Assembly: GCA_963971225.1 (NCBI GenBank)
Contig: OZ020269.1
Location: 4,030,001 to 4,094,000, forward strand
Direction of reading: 5' to 3'
Length of the DNA stretch: 64,000 bases
DNA from: Melieria omissa
Taxonomy: Eukaryota; Arthropoda; Insecta; Diptera; Ulidiidae
In this document: one piece after another, positions 21,301 to 34,620 of the stretch
Numbering within the stretch: position 1 is the first letter of the stretch
Layout of the letters: every line of letters begins with the position of its first letter
The notes under the pieces: generated by a model
What the model was told of the DNA's origin: nothing
The model's database searches: none
The model's input: only the letters and a program-made list of their open reading frames with translations
Position numbers and translations under genes: made by a program

Positions 21301-22831
21301 AATTTTCAACAAGCAACAACGCAACGCGACGCCGAAGCACTCTGCGCACATGCCAGCGCCACTTGGCCCCGAGCGCGCTGCGCGTTACAAATCCGCCAAC
21401 ATCCTTTGCCGGCGTAGTGGGCCTTGTTTTTATTACTTTTATGGGCGGGCAGGGGCGGCAGCGCACTCGTATTCACCGCAAGTTCATTATTATTGACAAA
21501 TAATAATAAAAAGCGAGCGAAAATGCCACGAAATTGAACCTTATTATATTGTTTTTGTTTTTACTAGAGCGGCTGCCTTTGCGGCTGTGTGCGAGTGTGT
21601 GTGCGGTCGTGTATTTCCAGCGGCAATCACACGCTCCAGCCAATACACACATACACACACACAGCCAGAGCGGTAGGCAGGGGCACCGGGGCGGGCGGCA
21701 CAGTGGACTTCCGCACTGCCAGCCGCGCTTGCAAATACCAACGAAACTCAGCGAAAGCAAACAAGCCAGAAGGAGCACAAAGCGAACGAAGAACAGCAGC
21801 CACGGACACACGCACACACACGGACGCGGCGGTGAAATTCCTATCCACGAGCGCAGCGGCAATTCCATTAGACGGAAATGATATGATGAGTGCGGCCGCG
21901 TCTGTCGGGCGGTCTGGCGGCGCGCATACAAAGCGGGAAAAGCAAGTGGCAGCATCGCCCGCTAACGAGCGGCGAAGCGCGGTTGTTGCGCCCGGGCCCG
22001 GCGCCTCGTTTAACAAACTGACAGCCACACGGCACGAAGCGTGTTTACTTAAATGCGCTGCGAACTGCTGGTCGACAAAGTTCGCTGCCGGCGCGGCACG
22101 TAGGCAGAGCAAGTGGCAGTCGCTTGACAGCCGACGAATGAGTGGTGGGTGGGGCGCGGTCGGGCTTGAGCCAACGCCACCTCCTCGCGCTGGCGGCTTG
22201 TGTTCGCTTTGGTATTTTTATACCTGGCAAGCACAGAGACACACAGCAACACATTTGCCACAAAAAGTGCCAAAGTAAGAAGTAAATAACCAGAGTCCAT
22301 CATTGCCACCTGGGCGCTTCGTATTGCGGATAATCGATACTGTACGCCGGAGTTTGAATATTTAAAAAACCGATTTGTGTAGGTGCAGGTGTAGGTGCAA
22401 AAGTTTGGCAAAAGTTCTATAGGCGCGACGTGATGTGCGGCTCTACAAGTTGGGGAATATTGCTGGGCATTGGGTGGACGTTGGGCGGCGCCTATAGAGC
22501 TTAGGGTTTCTGGTGCTGCTGCGGGATACAATTGAGTGCAGTGCCACATTTTATCTTAGCTACGAAAAGGTCGCCCCGACTGACTGTCGTCTCTGGATGT
22601 CATGCGAAAAACTTTTCGGGAGAACTCAGGCCAACATTTGATTGCGGTACTCGTATCAATAATTTTATTTATTATTATTATTATTTGTTCTTTTGTACAT
22701 TGTCCACTGACAAGTAGACAAACGTTAAGTAGCTCAAGGTGACAGCATAATTTGTTTGAGTGGGTAAAGTTGTACAGCAGCAAACCTTTGAAATCGTAAC
22801 AAAGCTGTTGTTGTCTCAGCCACATATTTAA

Positions 22832-23362
22832 TCTTATATATAAAATTCTCGTGTCACAATGTTAGATACCATACTCCTCTTTATATGCATATTCAGTAGG
22901 TCTGAGAATCCGCTACTATCTATTTTTCAGGGGGCGTGGCACCACTCATACGAGCCAGACCTTAATACTGAAATGTTGTGTCCCGTCGTCCCATAGATGA
23001 GTCATTCTACTGATAAAATTTGATGGGCGTTGGACAAGGGGCGTGGCACATTTTTTGTGACCCAAATATTTTGCTGAACTATAAGTCGCTCAGCAATGAA
23101 ACTTAGTACTAACCTACCATTTTCTCTTTCGACAAAGGGCATTGAGAAAGAGGGCATGGCACCGCCCATATAATTTAAATCCGGTTCAAGCGGAGTCCAT
23201 TTCTTTACTGAATCTTAGCAGCAACATTGCTTATTTGTGGGCCTCGATTGCGTTGATCAGTAGCTCCTCCTCTTCCTTCAGTTGGTTTTCTTCGCCAATT
23301 TGCGTCGCCATAGATTCGCCATTCATTATAAAAAAACAACAAATGTTCGCGGGGTCAGCTAG
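22832..23362 (+). mobile_element. Helitron-like non-autonomous element
   Basis: The left end reads TCTTATATATAAAATTCTCG and continues into TGTCACAATGTTAG and GGTCTGAGAATCCGC, a 5' region I associate with insect Helitrons. The right end is GGGGTCAGCTAG, and the flanks are A on the left (22831) and T on the right (23363). Helitrons start with TC, end with CTRR and insert between A and T without duplicating the target; all three hold here. The interior contains repeated GGGCGTGGCA motifs (near 22934, 23040 and 23150) and no helicase or Rep sequence, so this 531-bp copy would be non-autonomous. The terminal hairpin expected just before CTAG is weak, which lowers confidence. Confidence 0.55.
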
Positions 23363-23449
23363 TATTTATTTAAAACTTTCTCTGATATGCCGGTCCGGAT
23401 TTTATTATGGCCTTTCATTTCAGCAATTTCCATCCGTCGCGTCCTGCCG

Positions 23450-23505
23450 TGGCCATTGTGGCTCAGTGGCTAAAAGCACCTAATCCGCTATTCGGAATCT
23501 TAATT
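23450..23505 (+). other. tRNA-like segment with A box
   Basis: GGCCATTGTGGCTCAGTGGC followed by TAAAAGCACC resembles the 5' half of a tRNA, with a good A box TGGCTCAGTGG at 23459-23469. The expected B box is at best degenerate (ATTCGGAATCT near 23494). It may be the head of a decayed tRNA-derived SINE, of a different family from the one at 61958, or a chance match. Confidence 0.25.
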
Positions 23506-25502
23506 GGTACTAAAGCAGCGCGAGTCGTTTGCGTCAAGTGATCGCAGTCAACATCGAATTGCCGTCACCCCCAGCAGATTCGCTAAAACTGGCTCTGCGA
23601 CTGCTCAGAAATCAGTGCAGCAAAAAATTCAGGTCAACGTCGACAGGACAGAAGTAAATATTCATTTTCCCACCAACTACGCAAACAGACTTTAAAAATG
23701 AATCAATTAGATTTGCGAGAATAGGTGCACACATGAGAAAGCAACAGCTTCGGCTGCAGTTGCTTGCCAAGTCGGCAGCGAATGGAGACGAGGAAACTGC
23801 AGCGAAATGGGCAAACGAACAACGAAAAATGCAGCGAACACGGACGGGACAAGTGTTTAATTCAATACACAAAGAAATAAATAAAATGTGAAAGTCAACA
23901 GCCGGGCTGTGGAGATGGAAGTGCAGTGCAGCGACGGCGGCAGCGTCGATGGCCCTCGAATGCGGCATTCGGAATGTTCGGGGCGTAGCTACGCGTAGCC
24001 AGCAACACCAAAGGAAAGTGCCAGTCGCCGGGAAGCACAGCAGCCATAAAGACGGATATTAAGGAGATTGGCAGCGGCCGTTGGGTGAGGAGTGGGCTGG
24101 CAGCAGGAAGAGCGACTGAAAATGTTGACTTTGAATCAACAGCAACGTTTGCTTCGTCTGCGAACTAAAGCCAGCAGCCTTCTGTAGGTGTCTGCGAGGT
24201 TGGCCGGGATAATGCCAGGATATATGCTAAATAAAATAAAACTGGTAAATGCCATTTTGTCTGATGCTTTCTGGGATGAAACCGAACACTGCGGAGGAAG
24301 CCTGGCCGAGACGAACAAATGAGCTGTTGAGTTGCGATGACATTTGGTGCTCCAATAAAGACGAATGGAAAATTATTTGAAATTGACATGTAGTATTGAC
24401 GTGGGGCGAGTACATACGAGTTCCAAGTGTGCTCTTGCTTGCCAACAGAGCATAAATTAAAAATAAACACGCTGTAGCTCTTTTCGAGTGTTCCTGCATG
24501 ACCAACAGTTTAGAGAATCGTTCAAGACAGTGCAACAAACTGTGAGGAAGCTGCAATGAGCTGAAATGAAGTAAAAAACAAACACAGCAAATAGTATAGT
24601 TGGGTGCAGGCAGCGAGACAGACTGATCGGCAGGTGGCTGGGCGTTAAGCATTTTGATTTTAAGCTGCTGCCGTTTGATGGATGAGTCTGTTGAAGGAGC
24701 AGATAAAAAAGACAGAAACAATTTGGCCGAGATAAGTGCCAAAGGAGCAGAAGGCAAATGTAAAGAACTGGATGCGAGAACTTTTGGCCCCAAGAAATAT
24801 TTACTGCTCGAAAAAGCGAAAGACGACAATGAGCAGATGATGGATAGATGGGTAGATGAGGCAAATAATATTTAGTAGTCACAGCGAATGATAAAGTGAT
24901 AGAATCCTTGATTGACATGTTCTGCTGTCACAAAAAACTTTTCTGTAACAAGGAGCCCACTTAGTATAGAAACGCTCATAGCCTTTGACCAGAACTTTGA
25001 AACGAGTTCATCGTGGAAAGGGTCAGCGGCGTTGAGCTTGGCAAGTGTGTCTATGTATACACATAAATATTCCATGTACTTATAGATGTATATGTGTGCA
25101 TGTCCATTGCAAAAGGTGTGTCGAATGCGCTAGTTTTTTCATCGACAACAAATGGCGCAATTTAAGTGAGTGTAATTTTGTTGTATCACTTGTAATTAAT
25201 TTCGTTGCGCAAAATGGGCAATTAGTAATTGATTCCATTAACGCCAATTGTTGTTGGTCAAGATGTGGAAATTTGTTTTCAATCCTCAAAGCGAACACAA
25301 GTACAGAAACAAACAACAACAACATATTTCGTATCAAATTTTGCATTCAAAAATTGACGTTGTGCGCTAAATGTTGTTTGTTGTTGTTGGCGTTATTGGC
25401 TTTGTGCTTTGGCTTCGGCGCCATTTGTTGCTTTCCAATCAGAGGCCAAATTAAAATCTGAAATTGATTTAATACTGCAAAATTCAATATACTTCAAAAT
25501 GA

Positions 25503-25540
25503 TACACACACACACACACATACACACACATACATACACA
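25503..25540. repeat. CA/CATA microsatellite
   Basis: Run of CA dinucleotides interrupted by TA and CATA units. Confidence 0.9.
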
Positions 25541-27522
25541 ATGAAATTAATACATGGCCGTTGTTGTTGGCGTTATTGCTGCATCTGCACTCGTGCACAC
25601 TGCACCAGCAGCAATCACGTCCGGCCATGTTGTCATATCGCAGCATCCGCCCCCCGCCCGCGTCCTGCTGTGTCGCGCTTCCACTTTAATTGCTTCGAAT
25701 TGATTTAACGCAGTTTTGTATTTGATGCATTTCGCAATGATTAACTTCGCTGTTGTGTGCGGCGAAATTGGATATTTCACTCAGCCGTGCGGCCACGTCG
25801 GCTCCGCCCTCAATTGGGTCCATTGTTGCGTGGCTGCCGCTGCCTTTCGCTGCTGCTGCGGAGTGCGTGCAAGTTTCGGCTGGGAGTCGCCCGCTCCTGT
25901 CGATGCGGCCCGCTTGTCGATTGTCGTTCTTTGGCGCTATCGGCGAATTGCATTCGAAGGCGATGATCCGGCTGTGGTGGTTGTTGTCGAACAACATTCT
26001 GTGGGCCTTTTCGGCTGGACTGCGGTGTGGGTTTGCGGCCTATCGAAAGGATTTAATGCGGCATAATGAAGTCTGTGGAGAGTTAATTATTAGCAATGCT
26101 TCGGATCTAACTATCAGGGAAGTGTCGGCTGTAGCGGTTATCAGAGCCGGATGTCTGCAGTGATTGATTTTGTGCCATCTGATCCAGTGCCCAGTTTTCA
26201 TAGACTTCGTTTGTTGGATTCTTGTAATCGAACTCCTGATTTTGTAGCGTTTGCGAAACGAACTTTTCATTCAGTTTGGTCTATGACTCCAAGGATATTT
26301 GGTCATTCGTTCTCTATAGGCTGCAGTCATGGGTGAGATGATATTTGAAAGAGATGAATACTTGACGAGTCGATACTTTTATATATCTACACTGGGGTGC
26401 CATGGTACACTTAGATTTGGACGCCCAGGGATGTGGAAAGCTGATGCTCGAATAGGCATTTTTAACCTATCCAAGGTTCAATTCCTTGACTGAAACTTCA
26501 AAAATTTGACTTATTTGAAACGAAGCGGAAAGTGGGCGTTGTCCGTCCAATGACATTGAGTTATTCTTTTTAAGTACAGGGTGTGAATAAGTCGGTCACA
26601 ACCGACTGACATCTACCTACTTGTTACTTTTGAAGTCGACGTGCTGAGCAACGAATGCAAGTAGGAAGAAGGGAAGGAATACGTATCATATGTGTAGTAA
26701 ATATATGTTTTAAAGTTGGCTGGGATGCTGCCAAACCATTTTTCAAATTTATTTTCTTTCTTAATGTTCTCCGCCAGTCGTTGAAATCATGCAAAAATGC
26801 AAATTGGCAAAGTTTCGTCGTCTTGCAGCAACAGGCAAAGTACTCGACTTAACTCAATGTTCTCGAGTCCAAGTCCAAGTCTGCCAAGTGAAGAATGACT
26901 CTGTTCGTGGGTGAAAAACGGCGAGAATGAATTTTGCTTTCAACTTTTCTGCCCAAATAGATTTGCATGCTCCGCGTTTGTGCTGCATGTCAGCGACTGG
27001 CGGGTGACGGAGTGCGGCTGCCAGCTACACGCTTGCGGCAATGGTGTCTGTGAGCATTTCTGTGGCGACGAGCGCAAACCGTCTGACGGGGAGCGTTGCG
27101 AGGAAATTGCGACAAGTGCGGCATATTAAATTAGCCGAAATGGCCGGATGAGCGTTGAAGTGGCTGGCTCACGCAGCGGTTGGCTCTCCGCTGCCTTTCT
27201 TTTCAGAAATTCGCGCTCGCTCGTTCGAGCATTGAAATTGACGATTGCATTTCGACCGAACGAAATATACAAATCCGCATGCAGATAACAATAACCGTGA
27301 CAAAAACAACGCCAACGTAAGAGTGAAATGCAGCAGCACACAGCTCACAGCTCAGAGCACGTTGAGGAGCTGCAATTGGATTGGGGGCTTGGCGGCGTCG
27401 AGCGCTGTCGAAAGTTTTATTAAAAACGTGCCGACATAAAATAATATTTTACATCATTGTAACGAAATAAAGCCAACGCTGTTGGCTGTTCCAATGGCGC
27501 AACGGAAGTTGTGCGCGTGTGC

Positions 27523-27543
27523 TTGTGTGTGTGTGTGTGTGTG
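27523..27543. repeat. (GT)n microsatellite
   Basis: About ten GT units after a GTGCGCGTGTGC lead. Confidence 0.9.
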
Positions 27544-30500
27544 GTGCCTCTGTTACTGCAGCGTGGCATGCAACACGACACTCCATTTCGCATGTTTGCC
27601 AATGCGTGTCCGTGTGTGTGTGCGAATGTGAGTAAGTAAAAAGTGCATTGTGCATTTCCGTTTCCGTTGATTGTTGTTACTGCCGTTGTGCATGTTGCCA
27701 GCGCGCTTCACATTCGAGTGCCAGTGTGTGTGTGTGCGGGGAGAGAAAGAGGTGGCAAGAAGCACTCAAATCGCGTGGCAAATAAATTTGTCAAGTTTCA
27801 GCGGCGTGGCGTCGTGGCAAGGCGGCAGCGCTTGTCTGCATTTGTGGATTCTAAATGAGAGCTTCTACCGCTGTCTGTCTGTCTGTCTGTGCGCCTGTAG
27901 CATTCCATGTGCCGCTCCGTTACGGCTGTCGTTGAGTCTGTTTGTCACGTTTGCACTTGGCGTATTTTTAAATATATTTCGCCTCCCTTGCCGCCCTGAT
28001 CGCCCGCCGCTCATATTCTTGATTGTTCCTACTTACCTCATCCTTGTCCCGGCAGTGCATTCCTCTGAGCCACACTTGACGGCTCCGGGTCCGCTGCCTC
28101 CCAACACTGCGTCACCATCCAGCAATATTCCTCAATTTTATTTGCGTTTTTGCCATTTCACCGCATTTTTTATTCTTGCTCAATGCCCCCAAACCAGCCA
28201 ACCAACCAACCAGCCTGTCCAGCAACCAAGCCCTCAGCAAACCCACACACCCAAGTTGGCTGTGTATTTGTGCTTTTTGCTCGGGACTTTTGCTCGTCGG
28301 ATCGTTGCAAATTGTGGTTGGCTTGACAATTTAATTTTTTATTTTCCATTCTCATTTTTCGTTGCAATTTTGTGCAGTTTTAAGCGTCGCCAGTCACGCT
28401 CAAGTTCCGTACAAATGACTTGTAGGTTTTTCCTGTGGTTTTAGCACGCAGTGAATCGCAACTTCGCTTGCAACACAGCGCATTCATGCTCGCGAATCCC
28501 CATTTACAGCCACAACGCTCTTTACATGTATTTCCATTTGTTTGGGAATCTGTGAATTTGGATTTAAGTGATGTGAAATTGGTAAAAAACAACAACAGCG
28601 GGATGCACGACGCCTCCTAAGGCTATTCTCCTTTAAAGTAGTAAAAACAAATTTTCTGCAACGGTAAAATCTGGTCCGCTGTGAGCTCCCCGTTTCTCGC
28701 CAGGGCTTCCGACGTGCCTAAGCCGCCGACTTAACTGTTTGATTATTTGAAAGTCACCGATAGCCCAGAACGTAGCAAGGACACGTTCTATTGCATATTG
28801 ATTTAATTCGCCCAACCGCCCTGTGGCGAACGAATGGGGGTCGGCGAAAGCGCTGCGCATAATGAACAGCTTTGCGCTTCATCATTAAATTATCCATCAT
28901 TTCGTGTTCCACTTTTAAAACCACTCCGCGCAACAAAGTACGCATTTATCACTTTATTACCGTCAAGTTCAACCGCAACAAAGCGAAAAAAGCGCAGCGC
29001 AGCGCAAAGCAAAAAACCGCTAACAGAACGAAAGCAGCAACAAATGGTCGGCAAAGTATATCATTTTGTTGGCGGCGGCGGCGAGTGGAAGGGGAAGTGA
29101 TACTCGAAATTACTTGTGTATCAACGCCGAGTACGAAAGAAGTGAGCAACTGGATGTGCTGGATCACGACGCAGCAAATTGGCGAGCGGAAGTGTGCAAA
29201 CACATATGCGCCAAGACGAGGGGAGGGGAGTTGGGCGGCGGTGGCAGGGAGTGGACTTTATTAAGAGGGCGCACGAACCAGGCAGTAAGAAAATAAATTG
29301 CCAAGTCGACAAACGAGGCGAAAAAGGAGATCCGTGCAGTGTGGGCTTGGAAACTTTGTGCACTGACAGCGCGCAGCTGAGCGGGCGGCACTGATCAGCG
29401 ACAAGTTTGGCGACGAGCCGGAGATAAGAACAACAGAAGAAGAGGCGACAACTGCAGAATAAAGTCCCATTTGCGAGGAATGCAAATGCAAATAATCGGC
29501 AGATAAGCTGAAGACAGAACAGGCAAACTTTTTGAACTTTTTGCGCGGCAGACACGCGGCCGAAAAGAGGAAAGCGCCAAAGAAAGTGAAATTTAAATGT
29601 GCATACACAAAAGCAGAGCAAGGAGAACACGAAAAGTAAAGTGCTGAACAATTTCTCAGCTTCTTAAGTGGATGGTTTGAATTGATTTCAGCGGCGCCAT
29701 GCACCTTTGACAGTCGTCGGTTGCTTGTTTTCGTTGCAGAAATTGTGCAACTTATTAAAATTGCAAATATTTGCACACAGCTGCGAGCGAGCGAGTCAGT
29801 TGCAGGCGAACAAAGGAGAATGTCAGCCAAGTGCGGAAAGCCATTCACCAAGCAGCGAAAGGGGGATGCACCGTACAAACACTAAACATTTGCCAGTCTT
29901 TGTTGTATTTGTTCTCTAGGATGAACAAAATGGATGAAAAACAATTTTCGCTGTTTTTACTTCGGGCATTGTTTGACCGCACAGTGGGCCGTTTGTATTG
30001 CAACACATCCTTAAATGCATTAAAAATTACGTTGAGAAGAGGAAAAAAACTGAATGTTTATTACAATATATAAAAATTGAGAAGTTTGGCAAGTTTAGCA
30101 CTTTTCAATATTTGCTTATTTAGCAACCAAACACTTTGAAATTTCTGACACATTTGCCAATAGTTAAACTATTTAAGGAGTTAAGAAGTCAACAAAGTTG
30201 AGATTTCTGCATATTTTTTCTCTTTCCTACTTCGCATTGTGAAACTTGTGTGCTTAGTGAGCTTCCAGGAGATTCTTTCGTCAATTTGTTTCATAAAAAG
30301 TTTGCTCGTCGTGGTTGAATGAAGAGTAAGAATTAAAATTTTTTACAAATTTAAAGAAATGCTAATCAATCGCCATTGAACTCTTCATTCAACTCGTAGC
30401 TTAAACGAGAAATTAACTAATTTGTTAACAATAACTTGTGAAATTTCAATGGTGATCAAACATATTTAGTTCTCATTTTTTCTCTCTCAATGATGATGGA

Positions 30501-33500
30501 ATATATTTAGTATGCTTCCTATCTTTTCAATAATCTTAGTGGCCTTCATTGCAAGGCCCTTTCAACTCAAACTATACTCGTACACCGTCGTTCCATCCGA
30601 GGACTCGTTGTAGTTGTGTTTGTAAATGTAGATATGGTCGAGTCAAAAGCGAAATTTATTCAAATGCAAAATCAGAAATCAGAAATCAGAATCGAGAATC
30701 TACGTAGCGTTGAGTGCGGGTTCGTCTGCATTTAATTGCTTTCAAACCATTCCAAATACCAAATGGCAAATAAAAATTACTATCGCAGTGGCTATTAGGG
30801 CAAACGATGGGAGTTTTTCAGTCGCTTTCAGCTCATCTCTTTCGAGTAATGGTTCTCGTTTTTCACGAGGAGGACTTTTCACTGCGGGCGCAGTGCAAGT
30901 GAAGTGAAAACATTTCCATAACGTGAGCTTTGTCGCTTTTTGCGCACTGATTCGAGTGGGAAACTAATTAAGGATGCAGGACAGCAACAGCATAAAAGCA
31001 CAACAACAAAACAAAACAGGATTTTACTTGACACGCTGTCGCTATTCATTGCGGCAATGACAGAAATGAATGCAGCTCCTGGGGATTTCGTTTCAAGTTT
31101 AAGTAGAAAACTGCGCGTTTTTGTCTGCCTTCTCATTTCAGTACTGACCACGTGTCGCCTCAAACGAAACACTGCTTCGAGGTGAGCTGCTGCTCTTTTT
31201 ACTTTAACGTTGCAGCATGCAAACCGCTGCTCGCACCTTCCGCTCTCGCCAGCAATTTTCAGCGCCAATTGAATAAACTTCCGCACCAATTAATATTTGT
31301 TTTCTTTTGTGTTCTCACATTTTTCAATTATTGTTGTTGTTGCTACAGTACGAGTGCGCTCGAAGGCATTACAGCAATCCGCAAACAAACATGGTCGCCC
31401 GACCGCACACATACAGCCACACATGCGGCGTCCATTTTTATGCTTCTCACCGCCCCGGCCGAGGCTACGTGCTTGTAATGCGAAAAGCGGCTGTATGCAG
31501 TTTTAATGACCCATTTTCGGTGCACGTTGCATGCACATTTTCGATGCGGCGCTGGTCAGCGCGCGTTGGCTGACTGGCTTTCTTCATTTATTTTTCGGCA
31601 CGGCGCGAAATGAGAGGATAATGTCAAAACTGCACTTCACCTCCCTCACATTGCCGTAGGCTCCAGTACTTCTGATCTGTTGTTGGCCTTTTTTGTGGCT
31701 TTCAAGTTGAATATTTAAACTACCAATGAGGTTGTTGTGCTTCGCTCAAAAATTCAAATTGCCAAAATATACCAAAAATACATTTGATGAGTTCAAGCTT
31801 TGCTGAACAATATTGTCGGTATTTATGTGTGTGAGTGTGTTTTGGGCAAACATTTTAGGAAAACCATAAAGTGAGCCTCTTGCTCTGGCAGAGGCTGTGT
31901 TGTGTGTGTCGCAAGGTCCAGTAAAGCTTCGGATGTAGTTGACGTGTTTTTCGCTGTTTTCGTATTCAAAATATGGTCTCATTACAAGTATGTCTAAAGT
32001 AACTGATGAGATATCCAACGACATTTGTCTTCCCCTCGGACGCAACAGCTAAAAAATGAGAAACGTGGCAACATCTGTTGTGATGGAAGACAATAAAATA
32101 TTACGAGCGAATCTGTGCGCAGGGCCAAAAATATCAATTCACAAGGTGCGGGCAATGCATTGCCACTCCGTCGTGTTATGACTAAATTTACGAACTCGCT
32201 TTTTCGGCCTGTGAGTATAAATTCGGCAAGGCCCCTCCGCCGCACTCCTCAACCTTCTATACGCAAATAAAAGCAATTTTGTCGAACAGATTTGCATGCC
32301 GACACCGACTGGCGTCGCCTGTCAGGCGGAACACATCAATGCGAATCAGAATCAGAATGGTTGTTTGCGCCCAACGAGTCACAACTTTATGGACCATGGC
32401 CAAAGGACGCCTTTGAAATGCGAAACTCAATGAGGTGCAAGGAACCCACACTCCATCACTCATTTGCATTTGTGGAACAGGCGGTCGGACTTATGCGATG
32501 TGTATGCTGGGCGTGCGTGGGCAGTGCGTGGTGAAGGCTGTAATCCGAAGCAACTGCGGATTTAAATGTAGTGCTCGCAGCTTGAAGGCGGATCAAGAAA
32601 TTTCCGAACGAACTGCGCCCTAATTAAATGCTTTCGCAACAAACGAATCCGCTATTCGCGAGGATATGGGTTTTGTTGTGCTTGCTTCGGCGAAACTGGA
32701 ACAGGGCGCCGCGCACGCTACGCATTCGCACATCCTTTTCAAGGATTTAATAAATTAACGCCGCGCAAATGTGACCCACAAAAACGGAATGTCTTCATTA
32801 ATTTCGCATTTTCACACGCATTCATTTCAATTAAACGGGCACGCGCCCACTACCGCTTCGCTTGCTAGTGCGAAGCTTGTATGAATACAAAACAAATGCG
32901 GCGCCTACAACAGCAACAACAACAAAAGTAAAATTATAGACAACAACAGAGCCAAGTGTGAAGACAACAAAAGCAAAAGTTGGCAGAACGCGGTGCTTTT
33001 TGGGCAAACGCGATCCATTGCTACTCGCTCCACTTTGCGCAGCGTAAGCGTGGCGCCAACTGGAGCGTGTGCGTGCCCTCGTCTTTGTTTTTGTTTGGCA
33101 TTTTTCTTTTGGTCTCGAATTTACTTTTGCCCTTTTTGTTTGCAAATTAATGGCGTACGCATGTGACTTTTGCTACTCGTATTAACACACACACACACAC
33201 GCATGCACACACGCACGCACACATACGCCCAGCCACATACACTCCAGGGCAGGCAGGAAGAGAAATTAAAGCCAGGAGACGGCAAAGCCATCCAGCAACG
33301 AGAAAGCCAAAGACAAAGCGTGTGATCGTTTCAGCAAATGGTGGAAGGCGGAAGCGTTGGAACAAAAGCTGAAAATGGAATGAGAATGAAAAATGTAAAC
33401 ATTTTACCCGTTGGCTTTGACTTTGGATTAAGCCTGTAAGAGTGTTGTTGTATTTGTAGGCAAGCAGGCGATGGCTCAGCCCATTGAAAGAAGCTTTTAC

Positions 33501-34620
33501 GCAGAACGCAAATTTCAAGTCAGCCTTTTACAAAAACTCTGTACGTATGTATATCTGTTTTGCCTGACTTTAACTTTCCTGTCTACGAATTTCGATTGGG
33601 GAAAATGGCTGTCAGCCTACACTACCCCCAACAACTCACCCATAGTTGGCTAACATTAGGCGTGCACAGAGGATAATCATAATTCGCAGCTATGACGACC
33701 CACACCAACTATGCGACGCACGCATATTTATAAGCATCCCGCCACACATTTCCACTGCGCTTGGGTTCAGGGCAATGCGGACGGCAGACACGTTGCGTAA
33801 GCTGCGCCCACGGCCTCGAAGTGGAGCGCGGCAGCTTCGATTCGTGTAGGCGAATGATAGAGTGCTGAAATTAACTGCGTGCGGCCGCCCGCGCCCCTCG
33901 CCCCACTCGCACTATTCCGAATGAATTTTAATAAATTTTATAGCAGCTCATCAGTACGTGCCCAGCAGTTCGGCGTCGTAAACCAAACGTTCGGGCGGCA
34001 GGATTTTTTAATACACCACCCGCCAGGCGCCCTTTGCGAATTCGGCTGCTGCTGTTCACAGTTCTCGAGAAATAAATTAACAGGGCAACTACAATGCGAG
34101 CGCGAGGATGTGTGTGTGTGTGTGTCGCTTTTGGCCCTTTTAATTCGCTGTGGGCCTCTCGACCCACGGGAATGTGTGCTGCACATGTTTTGAAAATTAT
34201 TAAATTCGAAATTATTATCGATTTCATATACTCAGCAGTGGAGCTGTGTTAGTGCGTTTACTGGATTCGCTGATTCATCGATGCTTTGGTGTATTAAACT
34301 CCTACGTTGGCATTCATCTCGCATTGACACAAAAACCTATGTTTTCATATTTAGAAGCACACAGTTCGAATTTGTTGCTTGTTGGATGAATATGTATTTT
34401 ATTTTTGGTTATACTTTCTGAACTCAATTTGGAAGGTTGTAATCCCAGCATTGACTGTCCTTATTCAAAACTCGAACTCTCCTGTTGTATGATAGAAAGG
34501 TTGTAGTGGCTGCCTCCGTATGGGTTCATTGTGATACCACAAATTGTATCCGTTTGAAATGTGTATGCAACACTGTTTTTTCATTTACATTTCAAACGAA
34601 TGTGGATAACGAAAGAAGTA

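Larger units (their letters stand above)
16438..22831. other. Non-coding stretch
   Basis: No gene is recognised. A tRNA A-box-like GTGGCTGAACTGG lies near 16858 without a B box. Asn/Thr-rich CAA tracts are found at 17260-17400, and a (TG)12 run at 18332-18355. A GC-rich block at about 21570-22260 is open on both strands by composition. Plus-strand ORFs of 100-230 codons there are Thr/His/Arg-rich and overlap equally long minus-strand ORFs, so they are not called. Confidence 0.6.
23363..34494. other. Non-coding stretch
   Basis: No gene is recognised apart from the weak tRNA-like segment noted near 23460. CA/GT microsatellites lie at about 25503-25540, 27523-27543, 33184-33222 and 34108-34124. 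GC-rich blocks near 25760-26040, 27000-27180 and 31150-31560 are open in several frames by composition. The longest ORF (27671-28444, plus, 257 codons) is Cys/Leu/Phe/Pro-rich, crosses GT and CTGT repeats, and has no recognisable domain, so it is not called. Confidence 0.6.

Noticed and set aside
21589..22278. Plus-strand ORF of 229 codons
   Set aside because: Equally long frames are open on the opposite strand; GC-rich composition and CACACA tracts explain the openness.
27671..28444. Longest plus-strand ORF, 257 codons
   Set aside because: It runs through GT and CTGT repeats, is rich in Cys, Leu, Phe and Pro, has no recognisable domain, and has no coding signature apart from length.
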